Below, in pieces: positions 1 to 11,354 of a stretch of 64,000 nucleotides of DNA (position 1 is the stretch's first letter; the number at the start of each line of letters is the position of its first letter). The stretch lies in NCBI GenBank assembly GCA_021014325.1, contig CM037461.1, forward strand, positions 831,501-895,500. The letters are read 5' to 3'. The stretch is from Plazaster borealis (lineage: Eukaryota; Echinodermata; Asteroidea; Forcipulatida; Labidiasteridae). The notes beneath the pieces were generated by a model, which had not been told where the DNA came from, searched no databases, and saw only the letters and a program-made list of their open reading frames with translations. A program made the translations under genes and the position numbers.

Positions 1-660
1 TTGAACGGAAGTGACAGGGATTTTCGGTGTATCGTCCTATTTTTCAAAGAGGCAGTTTTCTCATGTCTCTGTTTATAAAACCTCGTGTTGCTAGCGTTCC
101 AAGTATAGGGTAGCCAATTTGAAAAAAAAAACAACAACAACAACAAAACAACAAAAACAAAACAACAACAACAACAACAACAACAACAAAAGCAAACAAA
201 CAAACAAGCAAAAAAGAAAAAAGAAAAAAAAAATGCCCCCCCCCAAAAAAAAATAAATAAATAAAAAAATAAATAAAAAAATAAATAAATAAATAAATAA
301 ATAATACTAATAATAACATAAACTAAAATAAAACAGTCAAATAAAAATGAAATGCTTACATATATACAAACAAAAAGTGTTTTCTTAATCTAGGCATAAA
401 CTAAAATAAATACTGCCGAAAATAAAGGATTAAAATTCTTAATGTTATAAGTAAATGAATTTAGATGAAAAATATTTTTAACAGTAAATAAAAAATAAAC
501 ACATACAAAACAAATTACAACAATACTGCGTATAGAATGTTTTTTTTAAATGTTAATACAAAAGGTTTATACATGAAATGGCTTTTACAATGCAGATTTA
601 AAAAAAAGTGAAAACACCGTGAACTCGGAATTATACGAATGTTTCAGAAATAAAGCAACC
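1..660. repeat. A-rich low-complexity and AAC/AAAT microsatellite
   Basis: From about 120 to 310 the sequence is an impure mixture of AAC triplets, A runs, a C run and AAAT tetramers; the rest to 660 is very AT-rich. No splice-bounded coding sequence is visible. The minus-strand ORF over 44-319 is a homopolymer product of phenylalanine, valine and leucine runs. Confidence 0.85.
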
Positions 661-1682
661 TCCGAACTTCCATTGGAGAGTTCTGGTTGGTTGGTGGTCG
701 GACGCGCTCCGATCCAACACGCGGCACTTGTGCTAGTTTAGCTGCGTCCCGGCGTAATCGAGATGATCTTGCGTGTGCAGTGTGTTCAGTGTTCCAAATC
801 TTCCGTAGTTTTTAAGTTTGGGTTGTTTGCTGTACATTAAAGAGGAAGACAAGGTCTGGCCCCTTCTTCCATAATTAAACGTGACCACAGGGTACCTAGT
901 CTACCTATTGTTCACTCCATCATGGTTCGAAGACCTTCATGGTCTGATTATTTTTGACCTATCGCTCGAGTTTGCTAAAAAGATGCTTAGTTTTCAAGAC
1001 TCTTGCAGTAGCCAAAATTACTCGAATCATTATTTAAATTTTATAAAGATATCCAAGGTTTGTTATCTACGTACAATTATCGTCCTTTCCGTCAATATTG
1101 TCATTGAATTAAAAATTCAGGTTCAGAAGTGATAATTCCGTAGGGAACAATAAGAGCCTCTGGTTAACGGCTACCGATAATTTTTGTGTCAATTATTTTT
1201 TATGAGGATGAACACAATGTTTGTAAAGGCTTTGGTAGATCAATATTAATTTCCCCCTCACAGTTGACTTGTAAAATTAGAATAACGATGAAATTTGTTG
1301 GCTTTAATGTAATTTTCTTTCATCATCATAATAATGTCAAAAACTTATGACTTAGCAATTAATCAGTAAGAGTATGTGATGCAGGTAAAAGCCTTCGACA
1401 ACGACGTCCTAGTTTCGCGCTTGTAACCGCTTGGTCGAGTTTACAATGGTGTACGTCAATGATCACGACGATCGCCTTTTATTGTATGTTCGTTTTGGTC
1501 AAACGTGAAACGAAAATTGAGGTCAGCTTTTAAAATGTTTTTATAAGATTTACGATTTTTCTTTTACAACTTACAATTACCAAATCAAGCTTTTTTATTC
1601 AAACCATATTCAAGAAAAAACATCACAACACGAGTTATTTTGTTAAAACAATTGCCACAATACAAGCTGTAGCTGCTATTTG
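661..1682. other. Unassigned intergenic stretch
   Basis: This stretch has mixed composition with a GC-richer block at about 690-800 that could be a promoter or an old repeat. The open frame at 881-1,132 has no recognisable domain and no convincing splice context. I see nothing that supports a gene. Confidence 0.4.
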
Positions 1683-2035
1683 AGGTAATCATTTTGCAAA
1701 TCACGTTAATAATATCTACCCCCTAAAAGAGACACTTAGCTCAAAAAGTGGCTCAGATTACACGACAAAGCATCTAAATGACCCGAACACTTCCGGGGCC
1801 CTCACCACACTCCTTAAAACTGTTTATTGTCGCAGATTATCGGCCTACTCAATCACTAAAAACTGGCTTTTGCATTTCAAGCAACTTTACCTCCTGAAAA
1901 TAAATCACTGCGGGGTAATCAATTTGCAAATTACACTAATAATAATCCCGCCCAAAAAGGGACACTTATGTGCCAAATAGTGTCTCTGATTGCACGACAG
2001 AGCATCTATGAACCAAAAGCTTCCGGGCCCTTAAG
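1683..2035 (+). repeat. Pair of ~120-bp direct repeats
   Basis: Two diverged copies lie at about 1,683-1,805 and 1,913-2,035. Both run from GGTAATCA through TTTGCAAAT, a block with GACACTTA, a block with ACGACA(A/G)AGCATCTA, and a CTTCCGGG end. They are roughly 230 bp apart and look like fragments of one dispersed repeat family. Confidence 0.65.
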
Positions 2036-2287
2036 TGGGCCGCGGACCCCACGCCGTATTGGCTTTGCGCTCCGCGCACGCCAATTGTCTTTGTAAAAAA
2101 CAGCACCCTTTGCAAATGGTGTTCTCGCGGGCATGCAATATAAAGTAGTAATTGCTACTTTTTGAAAGCGTATGAAAGCATTGTACGCTCTTTTTCGTAT
2201 AATACGCTCCAATTTCTAACAATGAGGTCCACGCAATTTGCCAAACCTCATTTCAAAAGCAACCGAATGTATGAAAATTGAAGATTT

Positions 2288-2636
2288 TTTATTCTAAGTT
2301 CTTCCATTAGCGAATGAGATGTATTCATGCCAGAAAATGTTCATCGATTGTCAGGGACTAATTTCATTATATTCATATTATTAGGATTGTCCCGATGTAT
2401 TGTGGGCAATTTTTTGAGTTGTTAGGTGTGTGTCAGCATTTGTATGCGTCACGTGCACGTGTACTAATATTTTTTACCCCAGGTTTATACGGTAACCATT
2501 CAGGGAGGAAGGATAAACAAAATTGTTGTGTGCATGGCTTTAATATATCACCAAAGGGTGCGTGTATTATTGGTAGAAGGATTCAATGCTCTCATGATTA
2601 AAGCAGGCCTGTGTATCAGTACAGGGAATTAGGTCA
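2288..2636 (+). repeat. Dispersed repeat, copy 1 (second copy at 39,963-40,298)
   Basis: About 345 bp, starting AAGTTCTTCCATTAGCGAA and ending near CAGGGAATTAGGTCATT, recurs with small indels in the same orientation at 39,963-40,298. A short piece just upstream (2,143-2,180, GTAGTAATTGCTACTTTTTG) also recurs at 37,304-37,340. It is non-coding in both places and is probably a non-autonomous transposon fragment. Confidence 0.8.
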
Positions 2637-2639
2637 TTT

Positions 2640-3055
2640 TGGTGTACACAGACTTTAGCCAGTGGTCATCTATCGACCAGTAGTGGTCGTTTCATGAATA
2701 TGCACAAAATATTTTTTCACCTACATTCTGTAGCCGATTGCAGGCTAACTTGGTCTAACGCTTCATTGGCTCAAGCTACATTTAGGGGTGCACTTTGGGG
2801 TGCACTTTGGCCGGTGGTCACCTATCGGTAAGCAGTGGTCATCTATCTAGGAATGGTCACCAAATTTTGCAAATGGTCATATATTTGTCAATAGTGGTCA
2901 TTGTATGAATATTTACAAAATGCTTTATCTCCCAAACTCTTCAGCCGATTGTAGCCTAACTTGGTTCTGTGCTGTATTGGCCAGGGGACAGTTTCTGGCC
3001 AATGGACAGTTATTGGTCAGCAGTGGTCATTTCATGAAAACAATTAAAACAGGTC
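2640..3055 (+). repeat. 'GTGGTCA' dispersed repeat, two ~220-bp units
   Basis: Two related units carry repeated (A/C)AGTGGTCA motifs followed by GCCGATTG(C/T)AG and a TAACTTGGT block. The same family recurs in reverse orientation at about 30,590-30,980. No coding capacity was seen. Confidence 0.7.
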
Positions 3056-3899
3056 AATTTCAGTTATTTTGTCTTGAAAGTTCAGGCGGCTTGTTTGGAA
3101 AGTTCCGGCGGCAACATAAATCAATGTCACAGTTCTTTAATTTGTTATTGGAACTAGTATCGTTTATTCGCTCCCGAGTTTCGTTAGTAATCAAAATGGA
3201 AATGAATTTGACCTTTTGATTGCCGCAAAAATTCGTCTTTGAGATGTAAAGACTTTATGTTTTTGTTTTTGTTCATTCTGAAAGAGTGTTTAAAATGCGA
3301 TGTCAATTTACATCGTTTCAACGCGAGTCTAGAGACCTTTAATTTTTTCTCCAACTTTCATAAGGACTCTATAATGTGAAATGAAAGCATAACAAAAACT
3401 GAGTCTGACCTTGGAGCTGCTCTTTAAAGGTAATCTACAGGATTGGTAAGATTGAAAAATATAACACTTCACAGTTTTACACCAAACTTACATGGGATAA
3501 AGATGGTCATGGTAGAAAACTTCTCTAAAAATATTTGTCCTTGAAATGCTATAATTTTCGAGAAATGAGTAAAAAATGGTAACATTATCACGCGCGATAA
3601 ACGGTTGGTTTTTTATTGAAATTCGTTAAATGCTGCCCTCACACTACCAATGAAAGTTATTTCATAATTCTCAATTGGTACGATCGATGATTCGCGAACG
3701 GCCGCAGAGTGACGACAGTGTGCGCAGTGCCGAGATTGCGAGGGGAGTTGTCAATCGAAACGTGATCCTCGCGTAGAGAACCAGTCGTCGTAGCTAGCGC
3801 ACGTCGTGTGTGGAAAAGCTTGGTCTTATTTGCAATGGAAGACGGAAAACTAAAGAGAAGGGAAGGCTAAGGTTAGTGGTAGGAAAAGGTCTGAAATAG
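3056..3899. other. Intergenic stretch with MITE-like fragment and possible upstream region of the small gene
   Basis: From 3,424 (TTTAAAGGTAATCTACAGGA) to about 3,640 the sequence resembles the TTAA-flanked MITEs at 7,511 and 8,027. From 3,680 to 3,840 the composition becomes GC-richer with CpGs, compatible with the promoter or 5' UTR of the gene that follows. An ATG at 3,835 opens MEDGKLKRREG and then stops. Two neighbouring frames continue in protein-like fashion (AKVSGRKRSEIAW, then GKLQADN), so two successive one-base shifts would be needed to join it to the next exon. Confidence 0.4.
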
Positions 3900-4051
3900 C
3901 TTGGTAAGCTTCAAGCAGACAATACAGGGCCCGACAGGGAATCATCAGCGGGAACATCAGGCTTCCAATTTCTAGGTGGAAAAACAAAGCGTTGCGCTTG
4001 CAGCTCCGCAAGTCAGGAGCTTGCAAAAACGTTGCTTGATTTGCATGACAG
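3900..4051 (+). CDS. Unknown small gene, first supported coding exon
   Basis: This is an open stretch after an in-frame TAG, reading GKLQADNTGPDRESS, then FQFLGGKTKRCACSSASQ, then ELAKTLLDLHD. It ends at a good donor (ACAG|GTGAGTG) after two bases of a codon. The next exon restores an Arg codon and continues FAVMSGVAS, so the join is phase-consistent. The true start is unclear: no in-frame ATG lies between the upstream stop and the donor, and the candidate ATG at 3,835 is in another frame. I do not recognise the protein. It is short, polar, and has a CxC motif with a following helix-like ELAKTLLDLHDRF. Confidence 0.5.
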
Positions 4052-5233
4052 GTGAGTGTTACCAGGTTAGGCCTACTGTATTATTATTATTATTTATTGA
4101 AATACCAAAATAATTGTTTATAATTTTAACCAATATAACTTGGCAGTCCTCTTCTTGAGGTATACCTGTTGCCTAAACAAAAAAGAATGTTTTATCTATT
4201 GGAAAACACAAAACCCGGCGCTTGCTGTCAGAATTTATATTAATATAAAAAATAATAATGTACATGTAGGTCTAGATAGGCAATTTTGCTGTAGGTAGGC
4301 TATGCTGGTTTGTGAACAGAACATATCAACGATTACACTCACAGTTTCACACGCCCACACGTCGTGGTCCAGTTTTGTAGGCCCTGAACTTCAGGGTATT
4401 TTGTACCAAGTTAAAACAAAACAAACTGGAAAATCTTTATCCTTGATTGATGTAATTGTAGGCCCCTATAGGGCCTAACTGTATCGTGGAACAAAGAATC
4501 ACATACGATTTAGAAAGTTTGTTTGAAGACAGGCTACAAAATCCAATCAATGGAATGTAATTACTTTTAACTTTACTTTGATTAAATTTTTCATATGATT
4601 ATATTTTGTCGTGAGTACGTAAGCTCTGAAAGTACAACCTGTTTGAATACAAGTATATGTAGTTGTGATAATCGTAACCCTCCATCTTCCGGATGCTTTC
4701 TTCATAGAACTTAGAAGTGCCCCTTCACCATCACCACGTCCTCTGGCAATATCCACCCCCTGTGACCCTGTGGCTCATATACAATGATACACATCTGGAT
4801 CCTCTGAAGTGTAAGTTGCAAGCTTATTTTTCTATTGTTACATCAAAAAACAAATACAATTTAGGGTGAAAGTGTATGATAATATTAATAAGCCAATCAG
4901 TGGTTGTTAACTTACAGTACTGTCTGATATAAGGTTTAGTCTTGAGTTGAAGGTAAAGTCATGAAGATTCAGTGGAAGAAGCTTGCTCAGCTTGTACAAA
5001 CTGACTTCTTGTCCCTATTCAAGCATAATCACAACTTTTTATCAGTTTGAATCATCTTGGACAATAGGAAATTGCGAACCCCTGCTGTTTACTATAACAC
5101 CGCATTGGTTGTGTGTGTTAACTGTACGGTTGAATTGAACTGCATTTTATGTGCATAACACTAACAGTGTTATAAATGCTGTTTGTATACATTACAATCT
5201 TAAACTTATACTGTTTCATCATTTCTCCTGTAG

Positions 5234-5290
5234 GTTTGCTGTGATGTCTGGAGTTGCTTCCCTAAAATCTTCTCATTTAACAGGAAAGAG
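5234..5290 (+). CDS. Unknown small gene, internal exon (57 bp)
   Basis: The exon is bounded by a strong acceptor (TTTCTCCTGTAG|G) and a donor (AAAGAG|GTATGT). It continues the preceding exon in frame with FAVMSGVASLKSSHLTGK and ends after two bases of a codon. Length is 57 bp, the same as the next exon. It has no recognisable domain and is rich in serine. Confidence 0.55.
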
Positions 5291-5477
5291 GTATGTTGTG
5301 TTGCTTTTGTCTAAAATTGTATCCCTAAAAATATGGCTCCTACTATACAAATGTGGAAGTTCCGTGGCAAGAATTTTGTTTGAAGATTTTTGTCTCAAAC
5401 AAATTTTGTAAGTATTGTTTGAAGTAAAATGCAATATTTTATCAGAACACAACTACATGGCTTTTGTATCTCCACAG

Positions 5478-5534
5478 TTTCATAGATTTGGAGAAGCACT
5501 CTACATCAAAGAACTATTCTGATGATGAACTTGA
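5478..5534 (+). CDS. Unknown small gene, internal exon (57 bp)
   Basis: The acceptor is TATCTCCACAG|T and the donor CTTGA|GTAAGTG. In frame with the previous exon it reads SFIDLEKHSTSKNYSDDEL, an acidic, hydrophilic segment. The phase left by this donor does not match the most protein-like frame of the next exon if the pyrimidine-rich acceptor is used. One extra G at the donor (GAG|GTAAGTG) would make them agree, so an assembly indel or a decayed copy is possible. Confidence 0.55.
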
Positions 5535-6182
5535 GTAAGTGAACTGCTTTTTCCATGAAATACATTTGTAGTTTTGTTGAACTTATGATTGTGTTAATAA
5601 TTAGTTCATATATAACACATTTTACAACAACGTATCAATACTCGTTTTCTTTGCCCTGGTCACATAATAGAACCCACACCCTGATGACTTAACCACTGGA
5701 ACTTGAGTCCAGACCACTCGACCATGACACATTATCTTAAATTGCAAATTAGTTCATTGCAACCTTGTAGTATGGTGAACAATTTCCCTATTGTAGTAAA
5801 TTGCTCCACCAATTAATTTTTGCTACTAGCTATCAAAACTTATCACTTACTATACAAAATTGTTTTTTCTTTTAATATTCATTTAGATGCAAACTGCAAA
5901 AAAGGAGTTATTGTTGATTATATAACTCACACAAAGATCCTTGCCACTTGATCGGTGGAACTTACATCACGTGGTATTCAATATTACTCCCATCCTTGTC
6001 AGCGATCAAACAGTCGTATAGTGGGGAATAGTAATTCCTATTCGACAGTTGGGATCGTCCTTGCATACAGTCTATTTCCCGTGTCTATATGGAGTCGTCC
6101 ATGTTATTTCGTAGGGGGGGGGGGTCAGAATTTTCAATGTGTGGGATAGACAAGGAACTGTGTCTACTGTGGATATAAAAAA

Positions 6183-6320
6183 AATATTAAGTGGCTTTAA
6201 TGTGGAATGGGAGGAGTATTACGCTCGGTAAAATTTTGACGTTCCATTTCACGAGGCGAACAGTCAAAATTTTGCCTTAGGATAGTATTCCTCCCATTCC
6301 ACTCTCAGCCACTCAACATT
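6183..6320. mobile_element. Small inverted-repeat element (MITE-like)
   Basis: The left arm runs TAAGTGGCTTTAATGTGGAA then TGGGAGGAGTATTACG. It is mirrored on the right by a sequence ending TTCCTCCCATTCCACTCTCA then GCCACTCAACATT. An inner pair AAAATTTTGAC / GTCAAAATTTTG lies between. It is about 140 bp, within the last intron of the small gene. Confidence 0.65.
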
Positions 6321-6365
6321 GGTATTATAACGTTCTCTTAAACTGATCCTTGCCTTTCACTTCAG

Positions 6366-6467
6366 TATCAGTGTCAACTACAAGATATCAGGGCAGTTTA
6401 CCCCCAGGAGTTCAAGAGTGACATCCCTCCAGAAGATGACGATTTGTGGGAGCCAGTTATATCTTGA
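6366..6467 (+). CDS. Unknown small gene, probable terminal exon
   Basis: The acceptor TTTCACTTCAG precedes a frame reading YQCQLQDIRAVYPQEF, then KSDIPPEDDDLWEPVIS, then TGA at 6,465-6,467. The look of this frame (acidic end with a Trp) suggests the genuine C terminus. The strictly phase-compatible reading from 6,366 is a different frame that stays open to 6,681 and is low in protein character (an Asp run and Ser-rich tail). A weaker acceptor after 6,391 would give the preferred frame. Function is unknown. A transcript alignment of 3.8-6.8 kb would settle both the start and this exon. Confidence 0.45.
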   Translation, partial: YQCQLQDIRAVYPQEFKSDIPPEDDDLWEPVIS

Positions 6468-6699
6468 TGATGATGATGATTCACAGCATTTGTATGGCGC
6501 CATCTGTTTCAGAAACATTCAAAGGCGCGAGGACATTCAGTATTTCCTCCAAGGTATATTGGGAGCTACGTTTTTGAAGTATGAGACCAATTCCTTAGCA
6601 TCAAGTAATGGTTTACAAGGTGCTGTGGCGCAATTTGACAAGTCTTCCTCGACAATTACCAAAAGTATACCTTGCCTTTAAGATTGCATACATGTATCT

Positions 6700-7510
6700 T
6701 GCCGTTAAAGATCAATATGTTCGCTAAGGCAAACTTATTGAACAAGAAGTTTAAAGAAAGGCTTTTCTTTGCTGGTGCTGTTAGGACAAGTACTCATGTA
6801 CTAATTTGATTCCATTTTATTATGTAATGGAACACTAGTTTGCCATTTTCAACTAATTTATTAACCAATGTATTACACAGGTTTTTAAGTATTTATTTTT
6901 ATGTGTGTGATTATTTAAATATAAGTTTAATAGATAAGTTTTATTTTATATGTGTATGTCATTGTACCACATACTTCTGAACTACGGTATTATACAATAC
7001 TTAAATATTTCTTGCAAACAGTGGAAGAATGTTTCCTTGAATTATTGTCATGGATTGGTAAATACACTTCAACAAATGACCATAAGAAATTACTTGGTAC
7101 TTGGTAGGAGACACTGCAGGTGTTGATAAACTATTTTGAGAAAAGAGTCTTTTCAAAATAATAGGCCTATGGTTTGGATAATTTTTCATCCCAAAATATT
7201 TCAATCTGAAAAAAAGAAAGAAGATTTATGCAAGAATAGTTTCACTCAGTGTTGAGAGAGATGCGTTTGGTACCGTTAAGCGTGGATGGATTCTACATCT
7301 TATTCTAGGTTCTTGTGAAAATTTGGTGACAACCTTTTTGGTTTTTGTTGTTGCTGTTTTCTCAGCAAGTAGACACTGTATTCAGTTGAAATTTTCAAAT
7401 GTGACTTTATTGTTTCTTTCTAATGTTGCCTATAAATACATTACATAGACAAAAACCAATCTAATTTTGTATTTATATTGTAGCAATGTATGTACTTGCC
7501 TGTTTTTGTG
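6700..7510. other. Downstream flank of the small gene
   Basis: AT-rich sequence without a credible ORF, probably 3' UTR and intergenic DNA of the preceding gene. I saw no clear polyadenylation signal that could be assigned with confidence. Confidence 0.4.
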
Positions 7511-7882
7511 TTAAAGGTATTTACAGAATTGGTAAAGCTGACAAAATATTAGCAGACAGTGTTCATGGGTGATCAACCATATACTGTACATGTATGTACA
7601 TGAAATAACAAACCTGTGAAAATTTGGGCTTAATCCATTGTGGTGTGTGTCAGAAGAAAAAGTGAAAAAACATGCACAATTTTCAGCATGTAAACACTTG
7701 TCCTTAATTTTGGTTGTAACAACCAAAATTACCTGTCCCCTGTTGCGTTTGTTTTTCTTTTTTCTTCGGGTTTTCAATTACAGTTTTCTCAAACATGACT
7801 TCATTTCATAGGGAAATAAGTCACGTCATTTTCAAAACTGAAATAAAACAACATTGTTTTTATCCATACCAGTTCTGTATAA
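7511..7882 (+). mobile_element. TTAA-flanked MITE, family with copy at 27,981
   Basis: Starts TTAAAGGTATTTACAGAATT and ends near ACCAGTTCTGTATAA, an imperfect terminal inverted repeat. The body contains GTGATCAACCATATA, AACAAACCTGTGAAAAT and TTCAGCATGTAAACA, all shared with the element at 27,981-28,340. It is non-coding; a TTAA edge suggests Kolobok- or piggyBac-type mobilisation. Confidence 0.75.
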
Positions 7883-8026
7883 CAAAGTTCTGCTTTACAG
7901 GGTTTCCTTTATTAATTTACTTATTTTAAGCAGAGTTGTAGTCGAGTCACCAGTGTGGAGTCCGAGTCACTTGGGTTGAGTCCGAGTCCTGAACTCGAGT
8001 CATACAACACTGATTTTAAGCAATAC

Positions 8027-8390
8027 TTAAAGGAACGTTACAGAACTGGTAGTTAAAATTTTCTTTAAGATCACAGATTTACATAAAACTTACACGGTCT
8101 AATGATGATGATAGTAGAAAACATCCCTAGAAATATTTCTGTCTGAAATGCCATATTTGATGAGAAATAAATAAAACTAATTTCCGATTGGAGTTTATTG
8201 CTCATGAGCGTTTTATTCATGCATTGTATAACACATGAAAAAGTGTAATCAGTTTTTCACTATTTTCTCGTGACCCAGATGGCCGATCGATCTCAAACTT
8301 CTACAGGTTTGTCAGTTTATGTATATGGTGGATTATATAAAGTGCTTAACTGTTTTGTTAGGAAAAACTAATTCTGTTATGTTCCTTTAA
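8027..8390 (+). mobile_element. TTAA-flanked MITE
   Basis: Left end TTAAAGGAACGTTACAGAA and right end TTCTGTTATGTTCCTTTAA form a ~19-bp terminal inverted repeat with two mismatches. It is about 364 bp and has no ORF. The interior shares a block with the fragment at 3,424 (GTAGAAAAC followed by an AAATATTT motif). Confidence 0.8.
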
Positions 8391-10317
8391 ACATGCCAAA
8401 GTGTGCTAAAAGTTGTATTACAAATGGGTTGTGGTACTACATAGACAAACAGGAAAATCATTATTAAGTGGAAAGTATTTCAACTTTGGTAATTAAACAG
8501 GTCTCCCAATTACCTGGGTGTCCCTGTAATTGCTTTTAATTGTACTTCCTCAATATTTTGTGTGTGAATCATTTATAGTTTTAATATGTTTATATTTTAT
8601 ATGTGTATGTACATGAAAATGTTGATAATTGTGAGACATTCATGCAGCTGGAAGAAGAAGAAACTTAAAATAAATAAATGGTTCCATAAAACAGAAAAAA
8701 AGTGAAAGTGTTTTCATTGTGGTGGTAAATAATTATTAAATTAATTAATGACCCCCCCCCCCCCTCACAAGAGGTGCAAATAAATATATAAATAAATACA
8801 TATTTGGGATTGGGCTCGTGACTGTGGTGCTTGAAAATAAAATTAAAGTATAAACCATGCAGGTTTTATTTTTAGCATCAGATGATTGGAACGTATTTCC
8901 TTCCTCCATGATTGGAATAATGCTTAAAAATGGTTATATATATATATTTTTTCACTAAATGGGTTTAGCTTTTGACTACATGACAAATACACAAAACATA
9001 GACCCTACATTTTAAAAGCCAAACGCTAGGGAGCAAAAGAAAACAAGTTTGCTTATTAAAAAAATGTTGGTTTGCCCCTTAAATGACTGGAGTATTTTGT
9101 TTCCAATAAAAACAACGAAACTATGACAAAATTTGAGTCTCTCCCTAAATAGTCGGGTACCTCAATGTTTACCAAACACCGCTTTCAGTTAACGTACTAG
9201 TAGGTGGGGAGCCAGACATAATCTCTTTGCCTAGCGTTTTTTTACGTAGCAGCTGATTGGTTACATAGCCATGATAGTAGAGTTAGGTTGAGGCACAGTC
9301 TGACCAATCACGTTCAGGCTCTCATTTTGCAAGCGAGTCATGGCGGACATTTCGATTCTGAACGGTTAATACGCTGACGAAGACGGATTCTGTAAGTGAA
9401 CTTGACTGTTTCGAGTTACTTTAGAAAAAACGAATATAGCAAAAGACTACATGAATAGTGTATCTAGCACTCAGTAAGGAAAATTATTCTGCACAATTTC
9501 GTTAACTAATAAAAAAATTATTTTTCCGGAGATCGTTATTTCTGCACACAGAGGCTAATGTTTTTGGTCTCATATTTCTTTATTTTGAACACAACAAATT
9601 ATGCCAGCATTTTTGTAGGTACAATGAAACATTATTGCTCCGTTATGTGATATTTTTTTGGGGGTTACAGTGTTTTATTTTCCCGAAAGGAATTTCTGAA
9701 AACATGTCCTCAGAGCTCATATTATGCATAAACCTAGCCCACCTTGTTGAGCTGTAATGGCTCTCTTTTAACATCGGTCTTATAACACTCACCATTACAG
9801 CCCACCATCCATACATGTCTTAAACGCGTAGTTTGAAAGTACGAGCAAGTCGTACCTGTTTGATCGCAAATTTCTCCCACTTATAAACATCACATACACA
9901 GGCACAGGAGCACAGGCACAGGCTTAGATCAAAGTGTTTGGCTTTTCAGGAGGGATGAAAACCAGAAGGCCCGGAGAAAAACCCTCATGGCATAGGAGAT
10001 AAACCAACGCACAACTCTACTTACATAAGAATGGCCCAAGCCGGGAATCGACCCACAATTTTCAAATGACCTGGATCAGGTCCGTTTTGGCCATACCCCT
10101 GTTTAGGTCAGCTTGACCAGCTCATTATTGACCAGGTCCCTGTTCATGTCGACCTAACACCAGTCATGCTGACCTAGAAATTGGTCAGGACTTTTTAGAA
10201 TGCATTTATCTTAGAGAAGGCATCTTGAGGTGTATGGACAGTATCAAAGCTAACATTGGACAATAAAGTCATGATCGCTTTATCAGCAGCTAATGTGCCC
10301 TTTTCGTTGTTTTGCAG
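8391..10317. other. Intergenic or intronic stretch upstream of the lectin-like exon pair
   Basis: Contains a C run at 8,751-8,764, AT-rich DNA and short decayed repeats. A possible short exon around 9,341-9,390 (ATGGCGGAC context, then GATTCT|GTAAGTG) stops after nine codons and is not called. No LamG or Ig exon like those of the 27-62 kb gene was found here. Confidence 0.4.
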
Positions 10318-10359
10318 GGGATGGCATTACAGTTGGTTTTCGTGATAAAAATGCATCCG
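10318..10359 (+). CDS. C-type-lectin-like gene A, penultimate exon (42 bp)
   Basis: The acceptor GTTGTTTTGCAG and donor CCG|GTAAGTTAT bound a 42-bp, phase 1-1 exon reading GDGITVGFRDKNASG across its junctions. An exon of the same length and phase at 60,519-60,560 reads GHKMTFSFSDQKHTG, matching at G, T, F, D and the terminal G. In the CTLD fold this segment lies between the WIGL-like strand and the long-loop region. The upstream exons of this gene are not visible in the 10 kb before it, so it is either a far-spliced gene beginning outside the window or a partial duplicate. Confidence 0.65.
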
Positions 10360-10749
10360 GTAAGTTATGTCTCTCTTACTATAAATTATAAACACATTAT
10401 CGAGCGTGCTATTAATTTGGCAGGACAAGACTTGCATCATCTATTGACCTAGCATAATCCTTCCAACTGTTAGAAGTTCCGTTTCCTCTATAAGCCTCTA
10501 ATACGAGTATGTATGCACGCAGAAAGTCTCTCAATGGTCGTCACTTCTAAATAAAACCCTTGCATAAGACGTGACAAGCCCAAAGTCCCCTCACTGAGGT
10601 CAATGAAGAGCTACCATTGGCTGAGAGTCGAGCGCAGCGCGTACACGTGTGCACGTTTCCATTATTTGACTCCAAAAGATGGCGGCCAATGCAAGGGATC
10701 TGTTGACCCCTTGCAAAACGCGCAGGACACTTAGACGCGCCTTTCATGT

Positions 10750-10782
10750 CCACCATTTTGGAACTGACCTCCAAAATGGTGG
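10750..10782. repeat. Perfect 13-bp hairpin
   Basis: CCACCATTTTGGA, then 7 bp, then TCCAAAATGGTGG. It sits in a GC-richer block (10,600-10,830) within the intron between the two gene A exons. The block could be a decayed transposon or an old promoter. The overlapping frames of up to about 130 aa here show no domain. Confidence 0.6.
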
Positions 10783-11150
10783 AAATGGTAGACGCGCATC
10801 TTGCGAAGCTGCGTACCGCGTTGTGCTAGGGGTCAATACGCACCATTACTCGAAGTACACACTTTGTCGTTTGTTCCATTTAGCCCTATCTGTTCCAAAG
10901 ACAATTACTGTCACATATCATGCCGTCTGTTTTCCTCATTCTGCTGCACGTTGGACCTCCCTATCATTACATTTTTCCACCATGATCTTACAATCTATTC
11001 CAGTTCAAGAAAACCGGAACTTATTTCTTTTCTCCCATTAGCATTTATTTCCAGTGAAGCCCTCACCCCAAGTATTCCCCTGCCTCGAAGTTGTGATATT
11101 TTGTTTGTTTACTGTTTTTTGTTTTTGTGTTTTGTTGCTGAAATGTGCAG

Positions 11151-11332
11151 GTTTTGCGATTTGGGCTGCCAGAAATTCTATTGTTTACACTGGTCACCGT
11201 AACAACCGTTCTAGTGGATATTGTGCAACTGATTCAAGTGATCAATGCACTCTGGATGAAGAGAAATATCCCTTTATCTGCAAGATAGAAACACGTGATT
11301 ATGTTACTAAAACTATTTTCCGTAGGATTTAA
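11151..11332 (+). CDS. C-type-lectin-like gene A, terminal exon (CTLD C-terminus)
   Basis: The acceptor GAAATGTGCAG is followed in phase 1 by GFAIWAARNSIVYTGHRNN, then RSSGYCATDSSDQC, then TLDEEKYPFICKI and a short basic tail ending at TAA. The spacing of the three Cys (GYC, DQC, FIC) is that of the inner disulfide pair and the last outer Cys of a C-type lectin domain. KYPFICKI is a typical CTLD C terminus. The usual Ca-binding tripeptides (EPN or QPD) and the WND motif are absent, so classical mannose or galactose binding is doubtful. It is paralogous to the terminal exon at 62,171-62,301 but keeps the two Cys which that one lacks. Confidence 0.75.
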
Positions 11333-11354
11333 GCAACCTTTCACTACACAAGCT

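Noticed and set aside
9341..9393. Possible first exon (ATGGCGGAC ... GTAAGTG)
   Set aside because: The frame stops after nine codons before the donor, and no partner exon was found.
10547..11202. ORFs of 75-133 codons upstream of the gene A terminal exon
   Set aside because: They overlap in different frames across an intron; only the exon after 11,151 has a domain signal.
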